Source of the DNA: Sedimentibacter saalensis
Lineage (GTDB): Bacteria > Bacillota > Clostridia > Tissierellales > Sedimentibacteraceae
DNA length: 64,000 bases
NCBI RefSeq assembly: GCF_007830175.1
Contig: NZ_VLKH01000013.1
Span: 38,839-102,838, forward strand
Direction: 5' to 3'
Below are positions 45,737 through 55,368 of this stretch, one piece after another. The notes under the pieces are model-generated. The model did not search any database. It saw only the letters and a program-made list of their open reading frames with translations, and was not told where the DNA came from. The stretch's first letter is position 1. The number at the start of each line of letters is the position of its first letter. A program made the position numbers and the translations under genes.

Positions 45737-47224
45737 CTATTTCATTGCAATTTTTCTCACGTAGATTTCCATTTCATCTTTTTCACACACTTCTTTGTGA
45801 ATCACTTTCTTTTCCTTTAATCCTTTTAGGTTTTCAGGTATTTTCACTCCTGTTTTTTCAGAAAGCTCCTGCATTATTTCAAACTCGTCGCTGTTTGTTT
45901 CATTGTAAAGTGATTCATACACACTTTTTGAAAACTTGTACGGACTTGCAGTGGACAAAACAATGCTCATTGTATTATCATTTGTTTCATTTTTGTATGT
46001 TTCCAGCGCCTTATATGCAACAGCTGTGTGGGTATCAAGAAGATATCCGTATTTTTCGAATACACTTTTTATTGTTTCTTCAGTTTCATTCTTGAAAACG
46101 CAATTAGCGTAAAATTCCTCACTGATGACTTTTTTCATTTCATCACTTACTTCGTACTTTCCAGCAGTATTAAGCTGTTCCATTAGATTTTTTATAGTAT
46201 TGTTGTCCTTGCCACTTACATAGTACAAAAGCCTTTCTAGGTTGCTTGAAACAAGAATGTCCATGGATGGAGAAATGGTTTTGTGGAATTCTCTGTTTTT
46301 GTCATAAATTCCCGTCCTAATGAAATCATATAGCACGTTGTTTTCATTTGATCCGCAAATTAGTTTATTTACAGGAAGTCCAAGATTCTTGGCATAATAG
46401 CCTGCCAGAATGTTTCCGAAATTTCCTGTGGGAACTGCGAAATTAACCTTGTCCCCTATTTTAATACTATTTGATTCTACAAGCTTCATGTAGGCATAAA
46501 AATAATATACGATTTGCGGAACAAGTCTGCCTATGTTTATTGAATTTGCCGATGAAAACATTTCATTTCTTTTTTCAAGCTCATCTCTTAAATTTTCATT
46601 TGCAAATATGTTCTTAACGCCTGTCTGGGCATCATCAAAATTTCCTTTTATTGCACAAACATATGTGTTTGTTCCTTCCTGTGTGGCCATCTGTGCTTTT
46701 TGAACCTGGCTGACCCCACCGTCAGGATAAAACACAATTATTTTTGTACCCTTTACATCCTTGAATCCTTCAAGAGCTGCTTTTCCTGTGTCTCCCGATG
46801 TTGCTGTAAGAATTATTACCTCACCCTTCAGATCGTTCATATCATATGCTGTTGTCAAAAGGTGCGGCAATATGGACAAAGCAACATCCTTGAATGCTGA
46901 TGTAGGTCCGTGGAAAAGCTCTGATACATATGAATCTCCAACCTTAACAACAGGAGTTATTTCGTCAGTGCTGAACTTGCCTGTATATGCATTCTTGACG
47001 CATTGTTTTATTTTGTCTTTTGGAAAATCATCAAGCATAATACTTAAGATCTCTTCTGCAATTTCTGTGTAGCTCTTGCCTTGAAGTCGTTCTATGTCAA
47101 TATTTTTATCTTCAATATTCCTCATTACGTACAAGCCGCCGTCGTCTGCTATTCCCTTCAGTACCGCTTTTGACGCTGTTGAAACAAGACTTGAGTTTCT
47201 AGTGCTTTCATAACTTTGAAACAT
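45737..47224 (-). CDS. thrC: Threonine synthase
   Basis: The 495-residue PLP enzyme converts O-phosphohomoserine to threonine. The PLP lysine is in HGPTSAFKDVALS, with phosphate-binding ATSGDTGKAALEGF. The N-terminal SLVSTASKAVLKGIADDGGLYV is typical of the long (E. coli/yeast-like) form. It is the first gene of the thr operon, with GGAGG before the ATG. Confidence 0.98.
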   Translation of the reverse strand: MFQSYESTRNSSLVSTASKAVLKGIADDGGLYVMRNIEDKNIDIERLQGKSYTEIAEEILSIMLDDFPKDKIKQCVKNAYTGKFSTDEITPVVKVGDSYVSELFHGPTSAFKDVALSILPHLLTTAYDMNDLKGEVIILTATSGDTGKAALEGFKDVKGTKIIVFYPDGGVSQVQKAQMATQEGTNTYVCAIKGNFDDAQTGVKNIFANENLRDELEKRNEMFSSANSINIGRLVPQIVYYFYAYMKLVESNSIKIGDKVNFAVPTGNFGNILAGYYAKNLGLPVNKLICGSNENNVLYDFIRTGIYDKNREFHKTISPSMDILVSSNLERLLYYVSGKDNNTIKNLMEQLNTAGKYEVSDEMKKVISEEFYANCVFKNETEETIKSVFEKYGYLLDTHTAVAYKALETYKNETNDNTMSIVLSTASPYKFSKSVYESLYNETNSDEFEIMQELSEKTGVKIPENLKGLKEKKVIHKEVCEKDEMEIYVRKIAMK

Positions 47225-47247
47225 TTTATCCTCCGTGTACTTTGATA

Positions 47248-47275
47248 TAATACTATATGATATACTGTTCTCAAA
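47248..47275 (-). promoter_or_regulatory. Promoter of the thrC-thrB operon
   Basis: TTGAGA (47275-47270), a 16-bp spacer and TATTAT (47253-47248) on the minus strand, 24 bp from the thrC start. No T-box is visible. Confidence 0.65.
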
Positions 47276-47373
47276 ATTATTACAAGTGTTTTTTTAAATA
47301 AAACAATTCGTAAGCATAATATTTTGAACATCATTGCAATTTCCTGATTTTGCTATGCAAGTAATAGTCTTTG

Positions 47374-47382
47374 TGATAAAAT
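47374..47382 (+). promoter_or_regulatory. Extended -10 promoter of dxr
   Basis: TGATAAAAT on the plus strand with weak -35; 54 bp before the gene. Confidence 0.45.
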
Positions 47383-47435
47383 GTAACTCATAAAATAAAA
47401 TTATTTAAAAATTACATAAACAATAAGGAGCAGCC

Positions 47436-48590
47436 ATGAAATATATAAGTATACTTGGTTCCACCGGTTCCATAGGAACCCAGACTCTTGATGTTGTCCG
47501 CGAACATGATGATGAGCTGAAGGTGTGCGCAATTACAGGCAATAACAACATAGAACTTTTAAGAGAACAAATAATTGAATTTTCACCAATGCTTTGCTGC
47601 GTAATGAACGAAGAAAAAGCATCTGCCTTAAAAAACATTCTTCCATCCAACGTGAAGACAGAAATAATGTCTGGAATGGACGGATTAATTGCAGCGGCAG
47701 AATATGAAAAGAGTGAAATAATAGTAACTGCCGTATCAGGAATGATAGGTCTTAAGCCAACAGTTGCAGCAATAAAAAAAGGAAAAACCATAGCCCTGGC
47801 AAACAAGGAAACATTAGTAACAGGCGGAGATTACATAATGAACCTTGCAAGACAATATCATGCTCCAATACTTCCCGTTGACAGCGAACACAGTGCAATT
47901 TTCCAAAGCCTCATGGCAAATGACAAAAAATCCATAAATAAAATAGTCCTTACAGCTTCCGGAGGACCATTCAGGGGGAAAAACACTGATTTTTTAAAAA
48001 ATGTCAAGGTTGAAGATGCACTAAAGCATCCTAACTGGTCAATGGGTAAAAAAATCACCATAGACTCAGCAACGCTTATGAACAAAGGACTTGAAGTTAT
48101 TGAAGCAAAGTTTTTATTCGACGTGGAACCTGAACAAATTGAAGTTGTGGTACACCCTCAGAGCATAATACATTCGGGTGTTGAGTTCTGTGATCATTCA
48201 ACCATTGCTCAGCTTGGACTTCCGGACATGAGAGTACCAATACAGTTTGCTTTGTTTTATCCAAAACGTTTAAATAACAGCTACAAGAGCCTTTCTCTTT
48301 CTGAAATCGGCAATCTGACATTTGAAAAGCCTGACATGGAAGTTTTCAAATGCTTAAGGCTTGCCTTTGACTCACTTAGAGAAGGAGGAACCATGCCGGC
48401 TGTGCTGAATGCATCAAACGAAGTATGCGTCAGCTTGTTTTTGGATAAAAAAATAAGCTTCCTTGAAATAGGAGACTTAAACGAAAAAATTATGAACATG
48501 CACAAAAAAGAAAAAATAGAATCAATAGAAACAATCCTCAGTGCCGAGGAATGGACTAAACGAACAATAAACTCCTTGTTGAAAAATTAG
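47436..48590 (+). CDS. dxr: 1-deoxy-D-xylulose 5-phosphate reductoisomerase
   Basis: The 384-residue enzyme makes MEP from DXP with NADPH, the second step of isoprenoid synthesis. Motifs: NADPH site GSTGSIGTQTLDV, LANKETLVTGG, metal and substrate PVDSEHSAIFQ, and TIDSATLMNKGLEVIEA. It stands alone here; the usual cdsA and rseP neighbours are missing downstream. AAGGAG lies 7 nt before the ATG. Confidence 0.98.
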   Translation: MKYISILGSTGSIGTQTLDVVREHDDELKVCAITGNNNIELLREQIIEFSPMLCCVMNEEKASALKNILPSNVKTEIMSGMDGLIAAAEYEKSEIIVTAVSGMIGLKPTVAAIKKGKTIALANKETLVTGGDYIMNLARQYHAPILPVDSEHSAIFQSLMANDKKSINKIVLTASGGPFRGKNTDFLKNVKVEDALKHPNWSMGKKITIDSATLMNKGLEVIEAKFLFDVEPEQIEVVVHPQSIIHSGVEFCDHSTIAQLGLPDMRVPIQFALFYPKRLNNSYKSLSLSEIGNLTFEKPDMEVFKCLRLAFDSLREGGTMPAVLNASNEVCVSLFLDKKISFLEIGDLNEKIMNMHKKEKIESIETILSAEEWTKRTINSLLKN

Positions 48591-48632
48591 AATGAACCAT
48601 TCGGAAGCTGAGAGTTTGTTATAATACTTTAA

Positions 48633-48664
48633 ACTTATTGGGATGATAAATCATCCCCATAAGT
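48633..48664. terminator. Hairpin between convergent dxr and phospholipase genes
   Basis: A 15-bp stem with one mismatch (ACTTATTGGGATGAT and ATCATCCCCATAAGT) and a 2-nt gap as loop centre. It lacks a long U-tract on either side, so it is a probable but not canonical terminator. Confidence 0.55.
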
Positions 48665-48675
48665 CATAATATGAA

Positions 48676-49013
48676 TCAATAAATAATAACAGCCTCTCTT
48701 GTTGAATTTATCCAATAAACCTTAGTATTAAGGTTTTCAGCTGCAAATCTTAATGGTACGTATGTGCGTCCGTTGACAATGGTAGGAGCCACATCAATGT
48801 AGTACCTGTTGCCGTTAACCAGAATTTCATTTTTATCAATCCACATAACAACCGTGTTACCCTGCGCAGTCAATGTGATCTTTTGACTGCTTCCTTCCCA
48901 GCTTACAGTCCCGTCAAGTGCTTCCACAACTGCTCTGATGGGAACCATGGAACGTGACGAAATTATCATAGGGGTGGTGCCTCTTCCCGGGTCAATTTCC
49001 TCCCATTCACCAT
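48676..49013 (-). pseudogene. Copper-amine-oxidase-like C-terminal domain, shifted out of frame
   Basis: The frame reads VNGEWEEIDPGRGTTPMII, RSMVPIRAVVEAL, GTVSWEGSSQKITL, then IDVAPTIVNGRTYVPLRFAAENL, VYWINSTREAVIIY: a complete CuAO_N1-type stalk domain often at the ends of secreted clostridial proteins. It lacks its own start signal; its true beginning is the end of the phospholipase frame (ENSFIMLQIDNPNMT). A single missing base near 49014 separates the two. It is either a real mutation or a sequencing error; an ATG at 48969 has no ribosome site. Confidence 0.85.
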
Positions 49014-51854
49014 TTACGTCATGTTTGGATTATCTATCTGCAGCATTATAAAGCTGTTTTCTGCTAATTCAAAAATACTGCTGTCATTTGTTTCAGCATA
49101 ATATTTATTTTTAACACCCGTTATATCATCCTGTTCATTTAAATCATTCACCGGTGTCGGTGCCGCGGAGACATCGTTAAATTTGAAGCTTCCGTCCCAT
49201 TCTCCGTAATCACCTGATTCTACACCGTTTCTTAATGTCCCTCTGTATGAACTTTGTCCTGGAAGTATTGTAATGCTGATTGTCTTTGTCTCGCCTACTT
49301 TTAAAATTCCTGCATGAACAGCTGCTGCTGAAATATCTGAATCATCCGTATAAACATCGGTACCCCACACATCACCTTCTGTATCTCCTGTTACTATGAG
49401 ATTTATTACAGTACCATGCATTCCCTGATATTCTACAAGATACAAGTCTTCTTCACGGGTTGTGGTTCCTATACCTTCTGTTAAACCTTGTTCAGAAAGC
49501 GGCAGACTTACGTCGGTAAATTTAAAACTGCCATCAAATTCAATATAATCTTCTGAACGAACTCCGTTCCTCCAGCTGCCTTCATAGCTAGATTGACCGG
49601 GCAAAATTGTTACCCTCACTGTCTTGGTTTCACCACATTTTACTATTCCTGCATGGACAGCTGCTGTGGAAACATCAGAATCATCAGTATAAATTCCGTT
49701 GCCCCAGACTGATCCATCCAGTCTTCCAGTAACAGTTATATTTAAAGTTTGATTTACCCGGCTTCTATAGTATGTCAGATCTAAACCATTACCATTTAAT
49801 GCGCCATTGTCAACGGCTGGTGGTTGAGTGTTTGCATCAGTCGGTTTCGTTGTAGTTGTTTGAGAGGAATTATTGTTTTCTTTTTCTACTGCAACAACTT
49901 CAATTTCATTGCTCACTGCCAGCAATACATTGTTGTTGTCATAGATTCTGAAATGATATTTTCCTGCTTTTCCTGGAGTTGTAACAAGAAAATCACTGTT
50001 TACCTTACCTGCGATGTTTTTCCATTGCTCAGGATTTTTAATGAAGCTATCTGTTGAATACAAGCCTATGGTTGCGTTGATTTGATTAGGTGCATTTTGA
50101 TATTTAACATATATATCAGGAACTGACCCATATTCACGCGGTCCAGGAACAATTTCTATCGGTCCCTGTGTCATATCTGAAAATGTTGGCCTTACACCTT
50201 CAGGATTCAAATCAAATATTAAATTCAATATTTTGTTCTTGTCTTCATTGCTTCCCCACATGAAGAAACCCATCAGCGGTGATCCATTATTCCAATCATA
50301 TCCCACATCCATGTTTCTGATGAAATATGTCATGGTATTTTTAAAAGGTGGAAAACTGAGTGATCCACCAGAACCTGATACTCTTCTTAATTCCTGTATA
50401 CCAGGCTCTCCGATCAATGTAAGCTTCATTAGCGTCAGCGTGTTCTTGAATGGAGCAAATTCCTGGTCATTGGTATTTGTACATGTTGCAAAATTTCCCA
50501 TTTCCTGATTAATTGTATCAAAAGATCCTAGACGGAACAGTCCGCCTGTCTGCATTGAACTGAGCGGCGGATTTAAAAGAGTCATCCATTCATTAAGGTC
50601 AATGTTAAACACTTTTTTAACAGCATAGTTTATGGCATCCTGCTTTGCAGCCTTATAATCCTGTTCAACAGAATTCGGTACGATTTCCATTATGAAATCA
50701 GAAACACTGCCTAAATCATTTTTTACACTGACTGCCACATCAGGATAACCAAGCATGCTCAAAAAGTGCTCATCATACCATTTTTTCAGCTCATCCTTGT
50801 ACTGCTCCATGCCGTATCCATCAATAACCATTGTCTGAGCAGCCCTTTCATTGGCATCTATCCACGCGCCAAGACCCCTATCTATATCTTCAATCCACGC
50901 TTCACAATATGCTTTTTGTGCAGCTTGCAGAGAAATGCCCCAAACAAACTGATCCCATGCATTTCCGTTTTTGTTGTTATTTATTGTTTGGATTCTGCTT
51001 GCACAGGCATCACGGATTGCAAAGAATAGTTCCATGTGAGGAGGCACACACTCAGTATCTCCGAAAAATTGAGCCATCCTGCTGTCCAGTGCAATGTTGT
51101 GCATATTTAATTCTCCGTCAACCAACATTGTATCAAACAAAAATCTTTGCGGCACCTTGATTAAATTATATTGTCTAGTCTTATACTTTGAAGGAATCTT
51201 TGAATCAATGTATGATTCTAATACTGAATGGCGCTTTATTATGTTTTTTTCTTCTGCATTGATTCCATCAACTACATTTGGCCATGGTTTTTCAGCCCAT
51301 TTATTGATGTAGCTGTGCCCGAAATAATCTCCGGCTGCATGTGCCATAAAACCAAGGACATAAGCTTTTGCCTGTTGTTTATTGTTCATCCTCAAAAAAT
51401 CATTTGCAGGATCATTTTCATCTTTTGGTGGAATAACATCAATTTGAACGGTTGAACTTATATAGTTGCTCATAGACTGCTGCATTTGAGATGGAACATA
51501 ATCCGGCAGCTCATTAGCCAAGTGCCAAAACGTATTAATCATGTCTCCCGGTGTTTGATATGTGTTGCCGGGATGAAATATGGTCTGACCGATTAAAATA
51601 TCCGGCATAAGATCCGGCCCTAGTGCACCAGCTCTGTAATATTCCGGATACTGCCTGAGTATTTCTGCATATTCAGGCAACACTTCAAATTCACCATAAG
51701 GTTTTATTTCAACAAATCCATCACTTACATCCTCTAAAATTAAATTTGCAGAGTATACATGTGTTTTTACTTTCCATGCATATGCCTGTGACACATTCAG
51801 TGAATACAGAATAATAAGAAGCGTTATAACTTTAATAATAGATTTTTTGCTCAT
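49014..51854 (-). CDS. Secreted zinc-dependent phospholipase C-like protein with two LCCL domains (frameshifted C-terminus)
   Basis: The ~946-residue protein has a signal peptide ending AYA, so the mature chain starts with Trp (WKVKTHVYSANLI), as in clostridial phospholipases C where Trp1 and a His bind zinc. Further possible zinc ligands are in GALGPDLMPDI, IFHPG and MAHAAGDYFGHSYINKW. After a long middle region two LCCL domains follow (about 690-785 and 805-895), each with YTDDSD, AAVHAG and GQSSY plus RNGV. The start at 51854 has AAGGGGG upstream. The frame stops after NPNMT, within the start of a CuAO stalk domain that continues in another frame. A secreted phospholipase or lipid-binding role is inferred from domains. 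Confidence 0.82.
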   Translation of the reverse strand: MSKKSIIKVITLLIILYSLNVSQAYAWKVKTHVYSANLILEDVSDGFVEIKPYGEFEVLPEYAEILRQYPEYYRAGALGPDLMPDILIGQTIFHPGNTYQTPGDMINTFWHLANELPDYVPSQMQQSMSNYISSTVQIDVIPPKDENDPANDFLRMNNKQQAKAYVLGFMAHAAGDYFGHSYINKWAEKPWPNVVDGINAEEKNIIKRHSVLESYIDSKIPSKYKTRQYNLIKVPQRFLFDTMLVDGELNMHNIALDSRMAQFFGDTECVPPHMELFFAIRDACASRIQTINNNKNGNAWDQFVWGISLQAAQKAYCEAWIEDIDRGLGAWIDANERAAQTMVIDGYGMEQYKDELKKWYDEHFLSMLGYPDVAVSVKNDLGSVSDFIMEIVPNSVEQDYKAAKQDAINYAVKKVFNIDLNEWMTLLNPPLSSMQTGGLFRLGSFDTINQEMGNFATCTNTNDQEFAPFKNTLTLMKLTLIGEPGIQELRRVSGSGGSLSFPPFKNTMTYFIRNMDVGYDWNNGSPLMGFFMWGSNEDKNKILNLIFDLNPEGVRPTFSDMTQGPIEIVPGPREYGSVPDIYVKYQNAPNQINATIGLYSTDSFIKNPEQWKNIAGKVNSDFLVTTPGKAGKYHFRIYDNNNVLLAVSNEIEVVAVEKENNNSSQTTTTKPTDANTQPPAVDNGALNGNGLDLTYYRSRVNQTLNITVTGRLDGSVWGNGIYTDDSDVSTAAVHAGIVKCGETKTVRVTILPGQSSYEGSWRNGVRSEDYIEFDGSFKFTDVSLPLSEQGLTEGIGTTTREEDLYLVEYQGMHGTVINLIVTGDTEGDVWGTDVYTDDSDISAAAVHAGILKVGETKTISITILPGQSSYRGTLRNGVESGDYGEWDGSFKFNDVSAAPTPVNDLNEQDDITGVKNKYYAETNDSSIFELAENSFIMLQIDNPNMT

Positions 51855-51964
51855 TTTTACCCCCTTACCTATTTTCAAATTTGTGAATCACTTTTAATAT
51901 CATTAACATTATTTTATGTTCAATAGCATTAAAAGTATATTCATTAAGTCTAATTGAGACACAA

Positions 51965-51998
51965 AAACAGACCTAGGTAATTCTAATTAGGTCTGTTT
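51965..51998 (-). terminator. Terminator downstream of ymxH
   Basis: AAACAGACCTA and TAGGTCTGTTT form an 11-bp stem with a 12-nt loop; T-rich runs follow on both strands. Confidence 0.8.
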
Positions 51999-52094
51999 CA
52001 TTTTTTCTTGAAATTAACATAGGTATTTACAGTAGGGTATCCCTCCATAAACATTTTGCAAACTTATATTTCAATTCAAGTAATATTTTAACGC

Positions 52095-52367
52095 TCAGTC
52101 CAGCATGTCTTTTATTCTTGCGTTGTTTTCATCATCGTCGACGTTTACTATAATAACATCCATGCCAACTTTTAGTATTTCTTCCCACTTTATTTTTCGT
52201 GATTTTGATTTTCCCAGCATACCCATGAACTTGCTTGCTTCTTCTATATAAAATGCTGAAATTTTTCCTGCCCTTGTGTCTATTTCCACATCGTCAAATC
52301 TGCCTAAAACTTCACCGTTTTTGATATTAACAACATCTTTTTCAATCATGTCCCAGTAGTTAGTCAT
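52095..52367 (-). CDS. YlmC/YmxH-family sporulation protein (PRC-barrel)
   Basis: The 90-residue protein has a PRC-barrel fold: KDVVNIKNGEVLGRFDDVEID and KIKWEEILKVGMDVIIV. This family is found near sigG in spore formers (ylmC in Bacillus); its function is not known. GGGGTGA lies before the ATG. Gap to sigG is ~200 bp, with a terminator-like module. Confidence 0.88.
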   Translation of the reverse strand: MTNYWDMIEKDVVNIKNGEVLGRFDDVEIDTRAGKISAFYIEEASKFMGMLGKSKSRKIKWEEILKVGMDVIIVNVDDDENNARIKDMLD

Positions 52368-52466
52368 AGATTCACCCCTTCACAGCATATATTACAAGGT
52401 ATGTCCGATTGTACAAAATATTCCAAAAATTCACTGTTCATTAGAATTTCAGAATAAATAGTCACA

Positions 52467-52562
52467 AATTAAGAATTAAGAGTGAAGAGTGAAGAATTAA
52501 AAGAAGGAACGCCTACGCGTTCCAACATTAATTCATAATTATTAATTCTTAACTCTTAATTT
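52467..52562 (-). terminator. sigG terminator with flanking AT-rich inverted modules
   Basis: A GGAACGC-GTAG-GCGTTCC hairpin (52523-52506) with a T-rich tail is flanked by two long inverted AT-rich stretches (52467-52502 and 52530-52562), each made of AATTAAGA-type units. These match the AT-rich modules after tuf and the patatin gene, here present on both sides. Confidence 0.7.
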
Positions 52563-52574
52563 TTATTAACTGTT

Positions 52575-53348
52575 TCACCTGAACCCTTTTTTCAATTGTG
52601 TCAGCGCTGATTTTTCCAGACGGGACACCTGGGCCTGAGATATTCCTATTTCTTCGGCTACTTCCATTTGAGTCTTTCCTTTATAAAAACGCATGTCGAC
52701 TATTTGCCTTTCTCTTTCTGACAAATTGCTTATGCTGTCTTCTAAAGTAATTTTTTCAATCCATCTTTCGTCTATGTTTTTTTCATCCTTGACCTGATCT
52801 ACAACGTAAAGAGCATCTCCTCCGTCATTGTAAATGGGTTCAAACAACGATACAGGCTCTTGAATGGACTCTAAAGCAAATATGATTTCTTCTTTGTCAA
52901 CGCCAATTTCATTTGCTATTTCAGCTATTGTAGGCTCCTGAGAATTAACTGCTGTAAGTCTTTCTCTTACTTGCAGAGCTTTGTAGGCTGTATCCTTCAT
53001 AGACCTTGACACCCTGATTGAATTGTTGTCTCTCAGATACCTTCTGATTTCCCCTATAATCATAGGCACAGCATATGTAGAAAACTTAACGTCAAGAGAC
53101 AAGTCAAAATTATCAATTGCTTTTATAAGACCAACGCATCCGATTTGAAACAAATCATCAACTGGCTCGTTTTTCGAATTAAATCTTTGAATCACGCTTA
53201 GCACTAGCCTTAAATTGCCATTTATAAACTGTTCTCTTAGCTCATTGTCGCCTTCTTGGATTTTCTTTATCATACCTCTCATTTCTGATGTTTTTATTGT
53301 AGGCAATTGAGAAGTATTAACGCCACATATAACTACTTTGTTTATCAT
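52575..53348 (-). CDS. sigG: RNA polymerase sigma-G factor (forespore)
   Basis: The 257-residue sigma factor begins INKVVICGVNTSQLPTIK, which is SigG-specific. It has region 2 DDLFQIGCVGLIKAIDNFD, region 3 and region 4 ending KTQMEVAEEIGISQAQVSRLEKSALTQLKK. It controls late forespore genes. It lies 61 bp downstream of sigE, as in Bacillus. Confidence 0.97.
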   Translation of the reverse strand: MINKVVICGVNTSQLPTIKTSEMRGMIKKIQEGDNELREQFINGNLRLVLSVIQRFNSKNEPVDDLFQIGCVGLIKAIDNFDLSLDVKFSTYAVPMIIGEIRRYLRDNNSIRVSRSMKDTAYKALQVRERLTAVNSQEPTIAEIANEIGVDKEEIIFALESIQEPVSLFEPIYNDGGDALYVVDQVKDEKNIDERWIEKITLEDSISNLSERERQIVDMRFYKGKTQMEVAEEIGISQAQVSRLEKSALTQLKKGFR

Positions 53349-53409
53349 CGTCGTTTTTCCCCTTATAAAAAATTATCCCCCTTTAAAATTATTACCGTGT
53401 ATATGCTTT

Positions 53410-54132
53410 TTATACAGCCTTGTTTATTTCCTTTTTTAGTCTGCTCAGTATCTTTTTCTCAAGGCGTGATATGTAGGATTGAGAGATTCCAAGCATGTCA
53501 GCAACTTCCTTCTGAGTGAAGCTTCTTGAATTGTTGAGGCCAAACCTGAGTTTCATAATCATGTATTCCCTTTTGTTAAGTTTTTTTATGGACTCATTGA
53601 GAAGCGTCAAATCAACTTCATTTTCCATGTCTTTAAAAACAATGTCTTCCTCTGTTCCCAAAATATCAGACAGCAAAAGTTCATTTCCGTCCCAGTCAAT
53701 GTTCAGTGGTTCATCCAGTGAAATTTCCGTCTTTGCCTTACCAACGCGCCTTAAGTGCATCAAGATTTCATTTTCAATGCACTTTGATGCATATGTTGCA
53801 AGCTTAATATTCTTTTCAACTTTAAATGTGTTGACAGCTTTTATGAGTCCGATAGTTCCAATTGAAATTAAATCCTCCACATTTATGCCTGTGGATTCAA
53901 ATTTCTTGGCAAGGTACACCACAAGCCTAAGATTGTGTTCAATGAGAATTGCTTTTGCATCATCCGAATCCTTTAGCCTGTTGATTACTTCTCTTTCTTC
54001 ATCCTGAGACAAAGGGGCAGGAAGAGTGTCACTTCCGCCAATATAAAATATATCCTTGTCAGAACCAAACTTCTCTATGATAAAGTTAAGTATTTTATTA
54101 TAAAAATCTTTAACATGATTTAACATACTCAT
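53410..54132 (-). CDS. sigE: RNA polymerase sigma-E factor precursor (mother cell)
   Basis: The 240-residue protein has an N-terminal ~27-residue pro-sequence (an amphipathic helix ending near [12 protein letters not shown], the processing zone). The sigma regions follow, with [22 protein letters not shown] and [26 protein letters not shown]. SpoIIGA removes the pro-sequence. Its start overlaps the end of spoIIGA by 23 nt, implying translational coupling. Confidence 0.97.
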   Translation of the reverse strand: MSMLNHVKDFYNKILNFIIEKFGSDKDIFYIGGSDTLPAPLSQDEEREVINRLKDSDDAKAILIEHNLRLVVYLAKKFESTGINVEDLISIGTIGLIKAVNTFKVEKNIKLATYASKCIENEILMHLRRVGKAKTEISLDEPLNIDWDGNELLLSDILGTEEDIVFKDMENEVDLTLLNESIKKLNKREYMIMKLRFGLNNSRSFTQKEVADMLGISQSYISRLEKKILSRLKKEINKAV

Positions 54133-55003
54133 TATTTGTTTCCCTCTCCAATTCTAGCAATTTTTTAAACAGCAGCGCATCATAGTCATCCTTCTTGTTT
54201 ATTCTTCCGGGATAAATTCCTATTACTGCATCTGTCTTGACAATATTATTTTTATCATCTGTTATTTCAATATTATCAGGCACCAGGCAAATCATATTTT
54301 CGCCTATGCTGCTTATGGTGTTGTATTTAACAATCCTGAGATTAACATCGCTCTTCATGTTTAGCAGATTTTCGTAACTGTTTTTTCCATTCTTGCAGCA
54401 GATTAGTATTTCCTCATACAGTTCTTTGCTTAAAAGGTTCTTAATGCATTCCATATTTGCAACTATTACAGGTTTCCCGCTCATTGGTTCTGTAAGCTCG
54501 TTTCCAGTATCAATGTACGCCCTCAGTATTTTGCTTTTGTTGTTGACTGTTATTTCCACATTTCTCATATAATTATGTTTCTCAAATTTGGCTTTTATTT
54601 CTTTAAAAAAGAAATGCAACGCTGCATAGCCCATAAAAATTGAGCATACAATTGCATTAACAGTCAACTTGTCATAGTCCAGATAGTACAAAGCGGTTAT
54701 AATCCCAACCATCAACAGTGATGTGATGTAGAAGACTATTATGGTTCTTAAATTTGCTGCAATTCCTTTGGAATCATAAGCAATCATTACCATTAAAACC
54801 GAAACGCTGAACTTGACTATGAAATATGTCATAAATTCTCTGCCTATATATGCAGTCAAAATTACATACACTGCACCAAGAACAGATGAAATGATCAACC
54901 TCCTGTATATAATTGTTTTTTTTAAGAGTTTTCCTGTTATGAAAAGCAATATGAAATCAATCAAAAAATTTTCAGCGAAGATATATTCAACGTAATAAAC
55001 CAT
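54110..55003 (-). CDS. spoIIGA: Sporulation sigma-E processing peptidase SpoIIGA
   Basis: The 297-residue protein has five to six N-terminal membrane segments ([20 protein letters not shown] onward) and a C-terminal aspartic protease domain with the catalytic DTG in [14 protein letters not shown] and KPVIVANME. It cleaves pro-SigE in the septal membrane after a forespore signal. I use the ATG at 55003 with GAGGTGG close upstream; the frame extends 15 codons further without similarity. Confidence 0.93.
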   Translation of the reverse strand: MVYYVEYIFAENFLIDFILLFITGKLLKKTIIYRRLIISSVLGAVYVILTAYIGREFMTYFIVKFSVSVLMVMIAYDSKGIAANLRTIIVFYITSLLMVGIITALYYLDYDKLTVNAIVCSIFMGYAALHFFFKEIKAKFEKHNYMRNVEITVNNKSKILRAYIDTGNELTEPMSGKPVIVANMECIKNLLSKELYEEILICCKNGKNSYENLLNMKSDVNLRIVKYNTISSIGENMICLVPDNIEITDDKNNIVKTDAVIGIYPGRINKKDDYDALLFKKLLELERETNNEYVKSC

Positions 55004-55130
55004 CTCCACCTCGCAAAATGTAATAATATGATTGTCATAAATACACACTGCGTCAGTATTTTTGAGAAATCACATTATTCATTATAAAATACACTTTTAA
55101 AATATTTTGTCATAACATGTAATCAAAAAT

Positions 55131-55157
55131 AAAAAAAAACGCGGAATAAATCCCGCG
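55131..55157 (-). terminator. Terminator-like hairpin near the end of the fdpF region
   Basis: On the minus strand CGCGGGA-TTTA-TTCCGCG is followed by nine U. It lies beyond repeat copies 4 and 5, so the fdpF transcript would include both repeats in its 3' UTR. Confidence 0.85.
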
Positions 55158-55178
55158 AAAAATGTCAATATTGCCAAT

Positions 55179-55260
55179 GCGTAGGGGCGGATTACTGTCC
55201 GCCCGTTGTTATTGATTCAATAATTTTTATATGCGGGAGAACAGTAGTTCTCCCCTACAA
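55179..55260 (+). repeat. Intergenic double-hairpin repeat, copy 4
   Basis: GCGTAGGGGCGGATTACTG, then GTCCGCCCG, a linker TTGTTATTGATTC, hairpin B (GGGAGAAC ... GTTCTCCC), then CCTACAA. Outer ends GTAGGGG and CCCCTAC. Confidence 0.85.
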
Positions 55261-55301
55261 TCTGGAATTCCGATACATCGCCAAATATCAATGTTTCTAA
55301 T

Positions 55302-55352
55302 GCGTAGGGGCGGATTACTGTCCGCCCGCTGTTATTAGCTCAAATAAAATCC
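55302..55352 (+). repeat. Intergenic repeat, copy 5 (half element)
   Basis: Hairpin A and linker are nearly identical to copy 4, but the second hairpin is absent: the element ends in AAATCCGCACATAA just before the fdpF stop. It starts 123 bp after copy 4. Confidence 0.75.
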
Positions 55353-55368
55353 GCACATAATGATTCTA

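Noticed and set aside
49005..49025. Programmed -1 frameshift joining the phospholipase and CuAO frames
   Set aside because: No X-XXY-YYZ slippery heptamer and no clear downstream pseudoknot at the junction, so mutation or sequencing error is more likely.
53349..53409. SigF-type promoter (GCATA and GGGGATAAT) before sigG
   Set aside because: Both half-sites occur, but the spacer is 21 bp instead of about 15-18, so support is too weak to annotate.
55004..55130. Spo0A boxes controlling spoIIGA
   Set aside because: Only partial TTTGCGA-like similarity is present; not enough to call a 0A box.
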